From PALSA-612 sp963846915 (GTDB lineage: Bacteria > Actinomycetota > Thermoleophilia > Gaiellales > Gaiellaceae), in the NCBI GenBank assembly GCA_963846915.1, contig CAWJXV010000009.1, positions 1,674,001 through 1,738,000 on the forward strand: a stretch of 64,000 nucleotides of DNA, written 5' to 3'. The position numbers and the translations under genes were made by a program. Under the pieces are notes generated by a model. The model did not search any database. It worked only from the letters and a program-made list of their open reading frames with translations, and was not told the DNA's origin. How positions within the stretch are numbered: the stretch's first letter is position 1; every line of letters starts with the position of its first letter. This document shows positions 1 through 7,384 of this stretch, piece after piece.

Positions 1-1
1 G

Positions 2-199
2 TTCGGCGTCGGCCTCGCGATCGCCGTTCTCCTCGACGCGACCATCGTCCGGGCAGTGCTCCTGCCGGCCTCGATGAAGCTGCTCGGCGACTGGAACTGG
101 TACCTGCCGAGTTGGCTCGAGTGGCTCCCCAGCCTCGGCCACGACTCCCGCGAGTCGGTCGCCGCACCGTCCGCGCCTCCCCGCCCCGCAGACGCCTAA
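2..199 (+). CDS. MMPL-family transporter, C-terminal end only
   Basis: The reading frame is open from the window edge to TAA and gives 65 residues. It opens with a hydrophobic segment (FGVGLAIAVLLDATIVRAVL) and the LLPASMKLLGDWNWYLPSWL motif, which is the usual end of the last transmembrane segment of MMPL/RND-type lipid or drug exporters in actinobacteria. A short polar tail follows. It would sit in the cytoplasmic membrane. The substrate cannot be told because the N-terminal part lies outside the window. It converges on the flippase gene and shares a hairpin with it. Confidence 0.8.
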   Translation, partial: FGVGLAIAVLLDATIVRAVLLPASMKLLGDWNWYLPSWLEWLPSLGHDSRESVAAPSAPPRPADA

Positions 200-220
200 C
201 TCTCCATCGGCGTATTCGCC

Positions 221-246
221 GCAGCCCCCGCTCAGCCGGGGGCTGC
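221..246. terminator. Hairpin between convergent genes
   Basis: GCAGCCCCCG and CGGGGGCTGC form a perfect 10-bp stem with a 6-base loop. It lies between the MMPL stop and the flippase stop and covers the flippase stop codon, so it could end transcription from both sides. There is no clear T-tract. Confidence 0.6.
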
Positions 247-1599
247 GCCCGTGCTCGGGGCGTCCGTACTCGTCGTCTCGTGTCGCACGCGCTCGAAGAG
301 CGCCCACGCGAGGACGACGCCGATCGCGTAGCCGATCGTGCTCGAGAGCGCGGCGCCCGAGGAGCCGTACTTCGGGATCAGCACGAGCGCGGCGACGAGG
401 GTCGCGATCATCCCCGCCACCGACACCGCCAGGCTCAGGTGCGGCCTCCCCCGGCGCACGGATAGATAGACGACGAGGATCGTGACGGGGGCATACAGGG
501 TCACACCGGGCAGGAGCAGAGCGAGGGGCGTCGAGGCGCCCTTGAACGCGTCGCCGAGAAGCGCCGGGATCAGGAAGGGCGAGATCGCCCCCACGACGAC
601 GGCGGCGGCCGCGGTGTAGACGAGCGTCTTGATCGACGAGCGCCGCACGAGGGCGGCGGCCTCCGCCTCGGGCTCGTGGAGGCAGGGCGCGGTCATCGCG
701 GTCGCCAGCGAGCCCGCGATCAGCCAGAGCATCTCCGCCGTCTGGACGGCGATCGAGTAGACACCGACCTGGTCGATGTCGCGGTAATGGTTGAGGACGA
801 GCAGTTCGATGCGGTAGCTGATCAGGTTCACGACCTGGACCGCGCCCATCGTCAGCGCGAGCTGGGCGAGCGGGAAGCTGAAGAGGTCGAGCACCTTTCG
901 CCAGGGCATCGGCACCCACACGAAGCGGGTCGCGACGAGGGCGAACGCGGCCGTGAGGAAATGCGCGATCGTCCAGGCGAGGACGGCGCCGGTCACGCCC
1001 TCGCCGAGGCCGACGACGAGCACGAGCACGCCCACGAGCGTGAGCACCGGCGGGAGCGTCTGGATCACGTTCCAGAGCCGGACGCGGTCGAGGCCGAGCA
1101 GCACGCCGCAGATGCCCTGCCACGCGACCTGCGGGACAAGAGACGCCGCGGCGATCGCGGCGAGCTTCACGCCGATGTCGGCCGTGGCCGCGCCCCAGGC
1201 GACGATCGCGGCCGTGCCCAGGACGCCGAGCGCGAGGCCGATCGCAAACGATGCCTGGACGAGCGGCCGCAACTGGACGTCCTGCTTCTGCGCCCGGTTC
1301 GTGACCGCGTAGCCCAGCTGGCCCAGGAGCCGCGTCAGGATGGTCACGCTGAGAACGACGAGCACGAACGACCCGCGGCCTCCGGTGTGCAGGTAGCGAC
1401 CCTGCACGACGACGAGGATCAGCGCGATCGGCGAGGCCAGACCCTTGAAGATCAGCGTCTCGAGGAAATTCGAGCGGATCTGCTGGACCTCGGGCGCCCG
1501 CGCCATGTTCGGGGAGACGGGAGGCGCCGCGTCGATCGCCGGCGAGCGCGGCACCGCGTCGTACGCGTGCACGCGGTGCAGACGGCGTGGACGGCTCAC
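232..1599 (-). CDS. Polysaccharide (oligosaccharide) flippase, Wzx/MATE-like
   Basis: The 455-residue protein has about 12-14 hydrophobic segments starting near residue 45 (NFLETLIFKGLASPIALILV), typical of the MOP flippases that move lipid-linked sugars across the cytoplasmic membrane. No glycosyltransferase neighbour lies in the window, so the substrate is unknown. The start is GTG at 1599 because TACGCT lies exactly 6 bases upstream, a -10 placed for a leaderless message. An internal ATG at 1506 is the alternative and would remove 31 poorly conserved residues. Confidence 0.8.
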   Translation of the reverse strand: MSRPRRLHRVHAYDAVPRSPAIDAAPPVSPNMARAPEVQQIRSNFLETLIFKGLASPIALILVVVQGRYLHTGGRGSFVLVVLSVTILTRLLGQLGYAVTNRAQKQDVQLRPLVQASFAIGLALGVLGTAAIVAWGAATADIGVKLAAIAAASLVPQVAWQGICGVLLGLDRVRLWNVIQTLPPVLTLVGVLVLVVGLGEGVTGAVLAWTIAHFLTAAFALVATRFVWVPMPWRKVLDLFSFPLAQLALTMGAVQVVNLISYRIELLVLNHYRDIDQVGVYSIAVQTAEMLWLIAGSLATAMTAPCLHEPEAEAAALVRRSSIKTLVYTAAAAVVVGAISPFLIPALLGDAFKGASTPLALLLPGVTLYAPVTILVVYLSVRRGRPHLSLAVSVAGMIATLVAALVLIPKYGSSGAALSSTIGYAIGVVLAWALFERVRHETTSTDAPSTGAAPG

Positions 1600-1605
1600 C
1601 GGGCC

Positions 1606-1611
1606 AGCGTA
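1606..1611 (-). promoter_or_regulatory. -10 element (TACGCT) of flippase gene
   Basis: TACGCT ends 6 bases before the GTG at 1599, so transcription should begin at or next to the start codon. Confidence 0.45.
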
Positions 1612-1688
1612 AACCGCGCAAGGTGGCCTCTCCTCCCGAACGGACCGACCCCGTCTCCGCGAAGCGGAGTGATCGCTCCGCTTTGTGG

Positions 1689-1694
1689 CATACT
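1689..1694 (+). promoter_or_regulatory. -10 element (CATACT) of tetR gene
   Basis: CATACT lies 6 bases before ATG 1701. The same leaderless arrangement recurs throughout the window. The divergent flippase promoter is about 80 bp away, so one TetR dimer could affect both. Confidence 0.45.
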
Positions 1695-1700
1695 CGAGCG

Positions 1701-2357
1701 ATGAGCGTCCAGGTCGTGACCGAACGAGAGCTCCGCAGCGACGCGCGGCGCAACCGCGAGCGTCTCCTGGCGTCTGCGCGGGCGCTGCTCGCGCGCGACG
1801 GCCTCGACGCGTCCGTGGAGGAGATCACCCGCGATGCGGGGGTCGGCATGGGCACGCTCTACCGCCACTTCCCGACCAAGGCCGACCTGGTCGACGCCGT
1901 GCTCGAGTACGAGTTCGACGAGCTCATCCGTGCCGCGGACGAGGCCGCCGCCGCGGAGGACGCCTGGGCCGGCTTCACCGGGTTCCTCGAGCAGGCGCTC
2001 GCGCTCCACGCCTCGAACCGCAGCCTCAAGGACGCGCTCGCCAAGACCGAGCGGGGCCGCAAACGCGGCGAGGCGATGCGCGCCCGCATCCGGCCGCTGC
2101 TCAAGGTCATGGTCGACCGCGCGCAGGCGCAGGGCACCCTCCGCGCCGACTTCGCCGTAGAGGACGTGCCGCTGCTCTTCTGGACGAGCGGGCGCGTGAT
2201 CGAGGCGACGGAGAGCGTCGCCCCCGGCTACTGGCGCCGCTTTCTCGGCCTCGCGCTCGACGGGCTCCGCGCCGAGTCGGCGACGCCGCTGCCGCGTCCG
2301 CCGCTGACGCCGTTGCAGCTCTCGCGCGCGACGACGGCCAAGAACGGCCGGGCGTGA
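1701..2357 (+). CDS. TetR/AcrR-family transcriptional repressor
   Basis: This is a 218-residue regulator. Residues 15-62 form the TetR DNA-binding domain, with the helix-turn-helix at about 39-62 (VGMGTLYRHFPTKADL is the family signature). The rest is a helical ligand-binding domain ending near residue 190, with a proline-rich tail. The start ATG 1701 is preferred over the in-frame ATG at 1587 because the domain begins soon after it and a -10 lies 6 bases upstream. Its stop overlaps the GTG of the downstream MFS pump (GTGA), so the pair is translationally coupled. The usual role of such a pair is repression of the pump until a toxic ligand binds. Confidence 0.9.
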   Translation: MSVQVVTERELRSDARRNRERLLASARALLARDGLDASVEEITRDAGVGMGTLYRHFPTKADLVDAVLEYEFDELIRAADEAAAAEDAWAGFTGFLEQALALHASNRSLKDALAKTERGRKRGEAMRARIRPLLKVMVDRAQAQGTLRADFAVEDVPLLFWTSGRVIEATESVAPGYWRRFLGLALDGLRAESATPLPRPPLTPLQLSRATTAKNGRA

Positions 2358-3895
2358 CGCAGGACGAGCGCCTCTCCGGGGCAGCGCTCCGGACGGTGTT
2401 CCTGGCCCTGATGCTGGGGATGTTTCTGGCCGCGCTCGACCAGACGATCGTCTCGACCGCGCTGCCGACGATCGTCGGGGACCTCGGCGGCCTGAACCAC
2501 CTGTCCTGGGTCGTGACCTCGTATTTGCTCGCCTCGACGGTCTCGACGCCGCTCTACGGGAAGCTCGGCGACATGATCGGCCGCAAGCCGGTGTTCCTCG
2601 CTGCGATTCTGATCTTCCTCGCGGGCTCGATGCTCGCCGGCCTCTCGCAGTCGATGGGCGAGCTGATCGGCTTCCGGGCGCTCCAGGGGATCGGCGCCGG
2701 CGGGCTGATGGTGGGCGCCCAGGCGATCATCGGCGACATCGTCTCTCCGCGCGAGCGCGGGCGCTACATGGGCCTGATCGGCTCCGTGTTCGCCGTCGCC
2801 TCGGTGGCGGGGCCGCTCCTCGGCGGCTTCTTCGTCGACAACCTGTCGTGGCGGTGGGTCTTCTACGTCAACCTGCCGGTCGGCGCGATCGCAGTCCTGA
2901 TCGTCGCCACCCGCCTGCACCTGCACACGCCGCACCGGCGCCACCGCGTCGACTGGCTCGGCGCCGCGCTCCTCGCCTCGGCGGTCAGCGCGCTGATCCT
3001 GCTCACGACCTGGGGCGGCAACGAGTACGGGTGGGGCTCGCACATGATCATCGCCCTGGGCGTGGTCGGCACCGTTCTCGTCTTCGTGTTCCTCTGGTGG
3101 GAGGGCAGGGCCGCCGAGCCGATCCTGCCGCTCGGCCTCTTCCGCTCGCGGGTGTTCGACGTCGCGAACGCGATGGGGTTCCTGATCGGCATGGCGATGT
3201 TCGGCGCGATCATCTTCATCCCGCTCTTCCTGCAGGTCGTCTACGGAGCGAGCCCGACGAGCTCGGGGCTGCGGATGCTGCCGTTGATGGCCGGCCTGCT
3301 CGTCGCCGCGGTCTGGTCGGGCCGAATGATCACCCGCATCGGCCGGTACAAGGCGTTCCCGATCGCCGGCACAGCGGTTCTCGCCGGCGGGATGTACCTG
3401 CTCTCGCTCCTCGGCGTCGGGACCGCACCGTGGCTCGCGTCCGTCTACATGGCGGTCGTCGGCGTCGGCATCGGCCTCGTCCTGCAGGTGCTGGTGCTCG
3501 TGGTCCAGAACGACGTCCGGCCCCAGGACATCGGCGTCGCGACCTCCACCGCGACGTTCTTCCGGTCGGTCGGCGGCGCCTTCGGCGTCGCCATCTTCGG
3601 GGCGATCTTCGCGAGCAGACTCACGGACGCGCTCGCCAAGCTTCCGCCGCGCGTGACGGCCGGACTCGGAAACGGCGTCCACCTCAACCCCGAGCAGGTC
3701 AAGAGCCTGCCTCCCGAGGTGCACCAGGACTTCCTGAACGCGTTCTCGCACGCGCTGCACGGGGCCTTCCTGTGGGGACTCATCCTCTCGATCGTCCCGT
3801 TCGGACTCTCCTGGCTCCTCAAGGAGGTGCCGTTGCGAACGACGACCGCGGCCACGCCGGACGCCTCCGGTGGGGCTCCGGCCCGCGCCGGCTGA
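2354..3895 (+). CDS. MFS drug exporter, DHA2 (EmrB/QacA) family
   Basis: A 513-residue protein with 14 predicted membrane segments. Residues 10-60 carry the DHA2 signature (LDQTIVSTALPTIVGDLGG). A loop 2-3 motif A follows (GKLGDMIGRKPVF), and motif C (GSVFAVASVAGPLLGGFF) marks it as a proton-driven exporter. The GTG start overlaps the TetR stop. Substrates are not predictable. The long loop between the last two helices (TAGLGNGVHLNPEQVKSLP) is common in this actinobacterial subgroup. Confidence 0.9.
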   Translation: MTQDERLSGAALRTVFLALMLGMFLAALDQTIVSTALPTIVGDLGGLNHLSWVVTSYLLASTVSTPLYGKLGDMIGRKPVFLAAILIFLAGSMLAGLSQSMGELIGFRALQGIGAGGLMVGAQAIIGDIVSPRERGRYMGLIGSVFAVASVAGPLLGGFFVDNLSWRWVFYVNLPVGAIAVLIVATRLHLHTPHRRHRVDWLGAALLASAVSALILLTTWGGNEYGWGSHMIIALGVVGTVLVFVFLWWEGRAAEPILPLGLFRSRVFDVANAMGFLIGMAMFGAIIFIPLFLQVVYGASPTSSGLRMLPLMAGLLVAAVWSGRMITRIGRYKAFPIAGTAVLAGGMYLLSLLGVGTAPWLASVYMAVVGVGIGLVLQVLVLVVQNDVRPQDIGVATSTATFFRSVGGAFGVAIFGAIFASRLTDALAKLPPRVTAGLGNGVHLNPEQVKSLPPEVHQDFLNAFSHALHGAFLWGLILSIVPFGLSWLLKEVPLRTTTAATPDASGGAPARAG

Positions 3896-3905
3896 CCGAC
3901 GCCGA

Positions 3906-5339
3906 TCAGGGGTCCGCGAGCGCGAGCGCAGGCTCGAGATCCGTCGCTGCGGCGGCCGGGCGGCGGCCCGGGATCAGCAGCCCGGTCAGCGCGCAGACGA
4001 TCAGGAAGACGGTCGCCATCACGAACGTCTCGGTGAAGCCCGTGACGGCCGGCAGGCCGTCGGCGCCCGTGTTGTCGGCGATCAGCGTGGCGGCGAGCTG
4101 GCCGCCGATGGCGCCGCCGATCGTCCGCATGACGGTGTTCATGCCACCGGCGGCGCCGGTCTGGTGCGCGGGCACGGCCTGGACGACGAGGTTCCCGAGC
4201 GCAGCGAACGCGAGGCCGATGCCGATCCCCATCAGCGCGGCGCTCAGGAGCATCTCGTAGGGATGGTCGTGGGCCGCCGCGATCAGGCCGAACGCGGCCG
4301 CCGCGAAGATGGAGCCGACGATCACGGCCGCCTTCGAGCCGAAGCGGGCCGCGATCGGCCCGGCCGCCATGCCGACGACCATCATCGCGATCGTCGACGG
4401 CAGGAGATAGAGCCCCGAGGCGACGACGGACGCGCCGAAGCCGAAGCCCGTGCTGGTCGGCAGCTGGGCGAACTGCGGAAAGACGATGAAGGCCGAATAC
4501 ATGCCCGCGCCGAGCAGGAACGCGGTCAGGTTCGCCGTCCAGACGCCGCGGATTCGCATCATCGTCATGTCGATCAGCGGCTCCTTCGCTCTGATCTCGA
4601 CCACGACCCAGGCAGTGCAGACCGCGAGCCCGGCGGCGAGCAGGCCGGTCGTGCGGGGCGAGCCCCAGCCCCAGGTCGTCGTCTCGCTGATCGCGATCAG
4701 GACGGTGGAGATCCCGATCGTCATCAGCGCCGCGGCAAGCCAGTTGATGCGGCCCGGAACCCGCACGGGAGACTCGGGGATGAACCGCCAGGTGCAGAAG
4801 CCGGCCGCGACGACCACGGCCAGCGGCAGCCAGAAGAGCCAGTTCCAGCTCAGGTGCTCGACGACGATCGCGCCGGAGACGATGCCGATCCCGGCTCCGA
4901 TCCCGAGGATCGCGGAGATGAAGCCGATGCTCCCGGCGACCCGTTCGCGGGGGAACTCGTCACGGATGATCCCGAACGCGAGCGGGTAGATGCCGCCGGC
5001 CACGCCCTGGATCACGCGGGCCGCGATCAACAGCGCCAGCGTGTGCGAGACGGCGGCGAGCAGCGTCCCGGCGGCCAGGACCACGAGCGTCCAGAGGAGC
5101 ACGTGCTCCTTTCCGTACATGTCGCCGAGACGGCCAATGATTGCCGTGCCGACCGACGCGGACAGCAGGTAGCCGGTCAGGAGCCACGTGACGCCGGTCT
5201 CGGAGGCATTCAGGTCGTGCTGGATCGTCGGCAGCGCCGGAACGACCGATGAGCTGAGGACGGCGTAGGCCAGGCCGGCCATCGACAGGACGGCGAGCGT
5301 GACTCGCGGGTCGCCGCGGCGGGGCATCGAAGGACTCAC
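3906..5339 (-). CDS. MFS drug exporter, DHA2-like
   Basis: A 477-residue protein with about 14 membrane segments. It shows the motif A region (GRLGDMYGKEHVLL) and the motif C region (AILGIGAGIGIVSGAIV). It is a second, distinct proton-coupled exporter convergent with the first; only about 10 bases separate the stops. The GTG start overlaps the MarR stop (GTGA), so marR and this gene form one coupled operon. An alternative ATG lies four codons in. The paired regulator suggests inducible efflux. Confidence 0.9.
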   Translation of the reverse strand: MSPSMPRRGDPRVTLAVLSMAGLAYAVLSSSVVPALPTIQHDLNASETGVTWLLTGYLLSASVGTAIIGRLGDMYGKEHVLLWTLVVLAAGTLLAAVSHTLALLIAARVIQGVAGGIYPLAFGIIRDEFPRERVAGSIGFISAILGIGAGIGIVSGAIVVEHLSWNWLFWLPLAVVVAAGFCTWRFIPESPVRVPGRINWLAAALMTIGISTVLIAISETTTWGWGSPRTTGLLAAGLAVCTAWVVVEIRAKEPLIDMTMMRIRGVWTANLTAFLLGAGMYSAFIVFPQFAQLPTSTGFGFGASVVASGLYLLPSTIAMMVVGMAAGPIAARFGSKAAVIVGSIFAAAAFGLIAAAHDHPYEMLLSAALMGIGIGLAFAALGNLVVQAVPAHQTGAAGGMNTVMRTIGGAIGGQLAATLIADNTGADGLPAVTGFTETFVMATVFLIVCALTGLLIPGRRPAAAATDLEPALALADP

Positions 5340-5812
5340 CGGGTCGCCAGGAGGGCCGCGGACAGGGCCGGTCGCTTGCTGCCTGCCGCGCGCAGCTCAT
5401 CGTTCAGCTTCGCGATCAGCCGCTGCGCGCTCGAGCGGTCGTTCGTGGAGAAGCTCTCGAGCGCCTCGGCGAGCGCGGCTTCGACCTCCTGCCGGCGCCG
5501 CTCGACCCATTCACGGCCTTTCGAGGTCGCGACGTGGAGCACGGCCCGCCGGTCGTCGGGGTCGGAGCTCCGCTCGACGATCCCGGCCTCGACCATGCCG
5601 TCGACGGCGCGGCTCACGGTCGGGTCGCCGAGCCCGATGCGCGCGGCGAGCGTCCCGAGCCGCAGAGGCCCGGCCGAGACGAGCTCGATCAGCACCACGC
5701 GCTGTGTCGAGGTCAGCGCCGGGCCGTCGTTCAGGCCGCCGCCGGTGCGCGCGAGGAGCGAGAACAGCGCCTCGAGCTCGGTCACGAGCTCCGCAGCTGC
5801 CTTTCCTTGCAT
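5336..5812 (-). CDS. MarR-family transcriptional regulator
   Basis: A 158-residue protein with the winged helix-turn-helix at about residues 45-110 (RLGTLAARIGLGDPTVSRAVDGMVEAGIVERSSD is the recognition part), followed by the DDRRAVLHV wing and a dimerising C-terminal helix. It is co-transcribed with and overlaps the MFS exporter. MarR proteins usually repress their own operon and release on binding phenolic or other ligands. TAATCT lies 7 bases upstream of the ATG. Confidence 0.9.
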   Translation of the reverse strand: MQGKAAAELVTELEALFSLLARTGGGLNDGPALTSTQRVVLIELVSAGPLRLGTLAARIGLGDPTVSRAVDGMVEAGIVERSSDPDDRRAVLHVATSKGREWVERRRQEVEAALAEALESFSTNDRSSAQRLIAKLNDELRAAGSKRPALSAALLATR

Positions 5813-5819
5813 CGCGCAA

Positions 5820-5825
5820 AGATTA
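5820..5825 (-). promoter_or_regulatory. -10 element (TAATCT) of marR operon
   Basis: TAATCT is 7 bases before ATG 5812. The AT-rich stretch TTGATGTATGTAATC just upstream is the likely MarR operator, by inference. Confidence 0.45.
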
Positions 5826-5839
5826 CATACATCAAGGAA

Positions 5840-5864
5840 AACGCAAGGGGCGCCGTGGCGCCCC
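5840..5864 (-). terminator. Intrinsic terminator after 5880-6551 gene
   Basis: On the minus strand GGGGCGCC and GGCGCCCC pair perfectly and are followed by TTGCGTTTT. This separates the cupin/membrane operon from the marR promoter. Confidence 0.65.
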
Positions 5865-5879
5865 TCGCGCGGTGAAACG

Positions 5880-6551
5880 TCAGGCGGTCTGCGGGGTCGG
5901 TGTCGGGACCGTCCGGCTTGCCTGCCGAGGCCGGACGAACAGCAGCACCGAGGCGAGCAGGACCCAGCCCCAGAAGATGAACGCCGGCACGAAGAAGATC
6001 GCGAACAGCTGGACCACGCCGGCGACGATCCCGAGCCAGGCGAACCACTTCGGCAGAACGCCTGCGCGGAGTGCGATCACGGACGTCGCCCAGACCGTTA
6101 CTGCTGCGACGATGACGGCGCCTACCCAGATGCCGTAGCCGAGGTCGCTGAAGAGGCGGTAGGAGTTCGGGTCGAGCCTGAACCTGCTCGTGTCGTTGGC
6201 CGCGAATGCCGGAGCCACGAAGAAGGCGATCGCGAGAAACCACAGCACCGTGCTCGCGATACCCGAACCGAAGGCGAGTGCGGTGACGCCACCAGTCTCG
6301 CCTTCGGCGCTACGCAGGCGCCCGCGGAGTACCGCGAGGAACGCGAGGAAGAGGAGAACGCCGGCGGTGAAGACGAAGAATGAGACGATCTGGTCGCGCC
6401 GGTTCGCGCTGCTCAGGTAATAGGACACGATCTTCGCGTTCGAGTCGGCGGTGTCGGGATTGCCGCCCGCCACCGCGAATGCGACGATCCAGCAGGCGAT
6501 CGCGAGGACGCCGGTGAGCGGGCTGAAGCGCTGCAAGGTCGAGAACGTCAT
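5880..6551 (-). CDS. Six-helix membrane protein, uncharacterised
   Basis: A 223-residue protein with about six hydrophobic segments (near residues 13-28, 55-75, 90-112, 135-158, 163-185 and 190-207). It resembles in size and layout the DUF4386-type membrane proteins, but I cannot assign it firmly. A strong ribosome site GAAGGAG precedes ATG 6551 and lies inside the end of the small upstream reading frame, whose stop overlaps this start (ATGA). It is probably the last gene of the cupin operon. Confidence 0.75.
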   Translation of the reverse strand: MTFSTLQRFSPLTGVLAIACWIVAFAVAGGNPDTADSNAKIVSYYLSSANRRDQIVSFFVFTAGVLLFLAFLAVLRGRLRSAEGETGGVTALAFGSGIASTVLWFLAIAFFVAPAFAANDTSRFRLDPNSYRLFSDLGYGIWVGAVIVAAVTVWATSVIALRAGVLPKWFAWLGIVAGVVQLFAIFFVPAFIFWGWVLLASVLLFVRPRQASRTVPTPTPQTA

Positions 6552-6703
6552 CTGGATGCTCCTTCGTGTGAGGTTGGTCGGAGTAGGTATCGGTGGCTGC
6601 GGGCGCAGGCGGAGATCGCGACGGTGGTCGTGATCACCACCCGGGCGAACGCGAGCACGAGCAGCGCCGCGACGAGCGCAGTGAGATAGAGGCGCCGCCG
6701 CAT
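6548..6703 (-). CDS. Small membrane protein (51 aa), hypothetical
   Basis: Fifty-one codons begin two bases after the cupin stop and end in TGA overlapping the next start (ATGA). The product begins MRRRLYLTALVAALLVLAFA, that is, positive residues followed by one transmembrane segment, with a basic C-terminus. The tight spacing on both sides argues for a real gene, but no ribosome site is evident, so translation would be by coupling. Function unknown. Confidence 0.45.
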   Translation of the reverse strand: MRRRLYLTALVAALLVLAFARVVITTTVAISACARSHRYLLRPTSHEGASR

Positions 6704-6705
6704 CG

Positions 6706-7278
6706 TCACGCGGTCACGGCCGGGAGCTGAGGAGCGGCCGAGGTGTAGGTGGGCCGGTAGCCCAGTACGCGGCCGATCGGTGCCACCAGTGCAAGTGCGA
6801 GCCGCTGGAGGATGGCCGGAGGGAAGGGAAGCCGGACGGTGTCGAAGTGCGCGTGCGCGATCACCGCCAGCCGCAGCAGGTTCGGCATGCCCTTGCGGTT
6901 CGTCTTGCCGTCGGCCGCGAGCGCGAACATCGTCTCGACGAGCGACTCGAACTGCAGGGCCGGCCGCACCTCGCAGACGAAGTGGGCGACCTCGTCGCCG
7001 GCGTTCCAGAACCTGTGCGGCGTCCCGGCGGGAACGGTCACCCGCTGGCCCGGCCCGGCGACGAGCTTCTGCCGGCCGATCCGGAAGCCGACCGTCCCGC
7101 GCAGCACCTGAAAGCGCTCCTCCTGGCCCGGCTGCACGTGGGCTGCGGCCACGAAGCCGTTCGGCTGGACGTACGTGTCGATGACGACCGCCTCGCCGCC
7201 CGTCTCCCTCGACGTCTTCCGGAAGACGATGCGCTCGCCGGTGACGGGGTTCTCGATCGTGTCTCCTGCCTCGATCAT
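6706..7278 (-). CDS. Cupin-domain protein
   Basis: A 190-residue protein with a single cupin barrel at about residues 30-105. Motif 1 is AAHVQPGQEERFQVLRG (H47, E53, E54) and motif 2 is PAGTPHRFWN. A helical C-terminal part (110-175) resembles that of actinobacterial cupins next to SARP-type regulators. It probably binds a metal, but the reaction is unknown. The ribosome site GAGGAGGTAGAG is strong. It is divergent from the SARP gene, whose putative heptamer repeats lie in the shared intergenic region. Confidence 0.75.
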   Translation of the reverse strand: MIEAGDTIENPVTGERIVFRKTSRETGGEAVVIDTYVQPNGFVAAAHVQPGQEERFQVLRGTVGFRIGRQKLVAGPGQRVTVPAGTPHRFWNAGDEVAHFVCEVRPALQFESLVETMFALAADGKTNRKGMPNLLRLAVIAHAHFDTVRLPFPPAILQRLALALVAPIGRVLGYRPTYTSAAPQLPAVTA

Positions 7279-7352
7279 CTCTACCTCCTCGGTGTGGGCC
7301 GCGGGGTTCGGTCGTGCAGCGCGGCGTTGTGCTCGGGAGGTTCGGCCGGGGT

Positions 7353-7381
7353 GCTTAAGATTGGCTTGGGGTCGACTTAAG
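7353..7381. promoter_or_regulatory. Candidate SARP binding site: three heptamers at 11-bp spacing
   Basis: GCTTAAG (7353), GCTTGGG (7364) and ACTTAAG (7375) are spaced exactly 11 bp apart. This is the one-turn direct-repeat layout known for SARP activators. The last repeat ends three bases before the SARP start codon, and the other side faces the cupin operon. Confidence 0.5.
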
Positions 7382-7384
7382 AGG

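Noticed and set aside
2228..3760. Very long minus-strand open frame opposite the MFS gene
   Set aside because: The composition is Arg/Asp/Glu-rich, typical of an antisense shadow in high-GC DNA; the plus strand encodes a clear 14-helix transporter.
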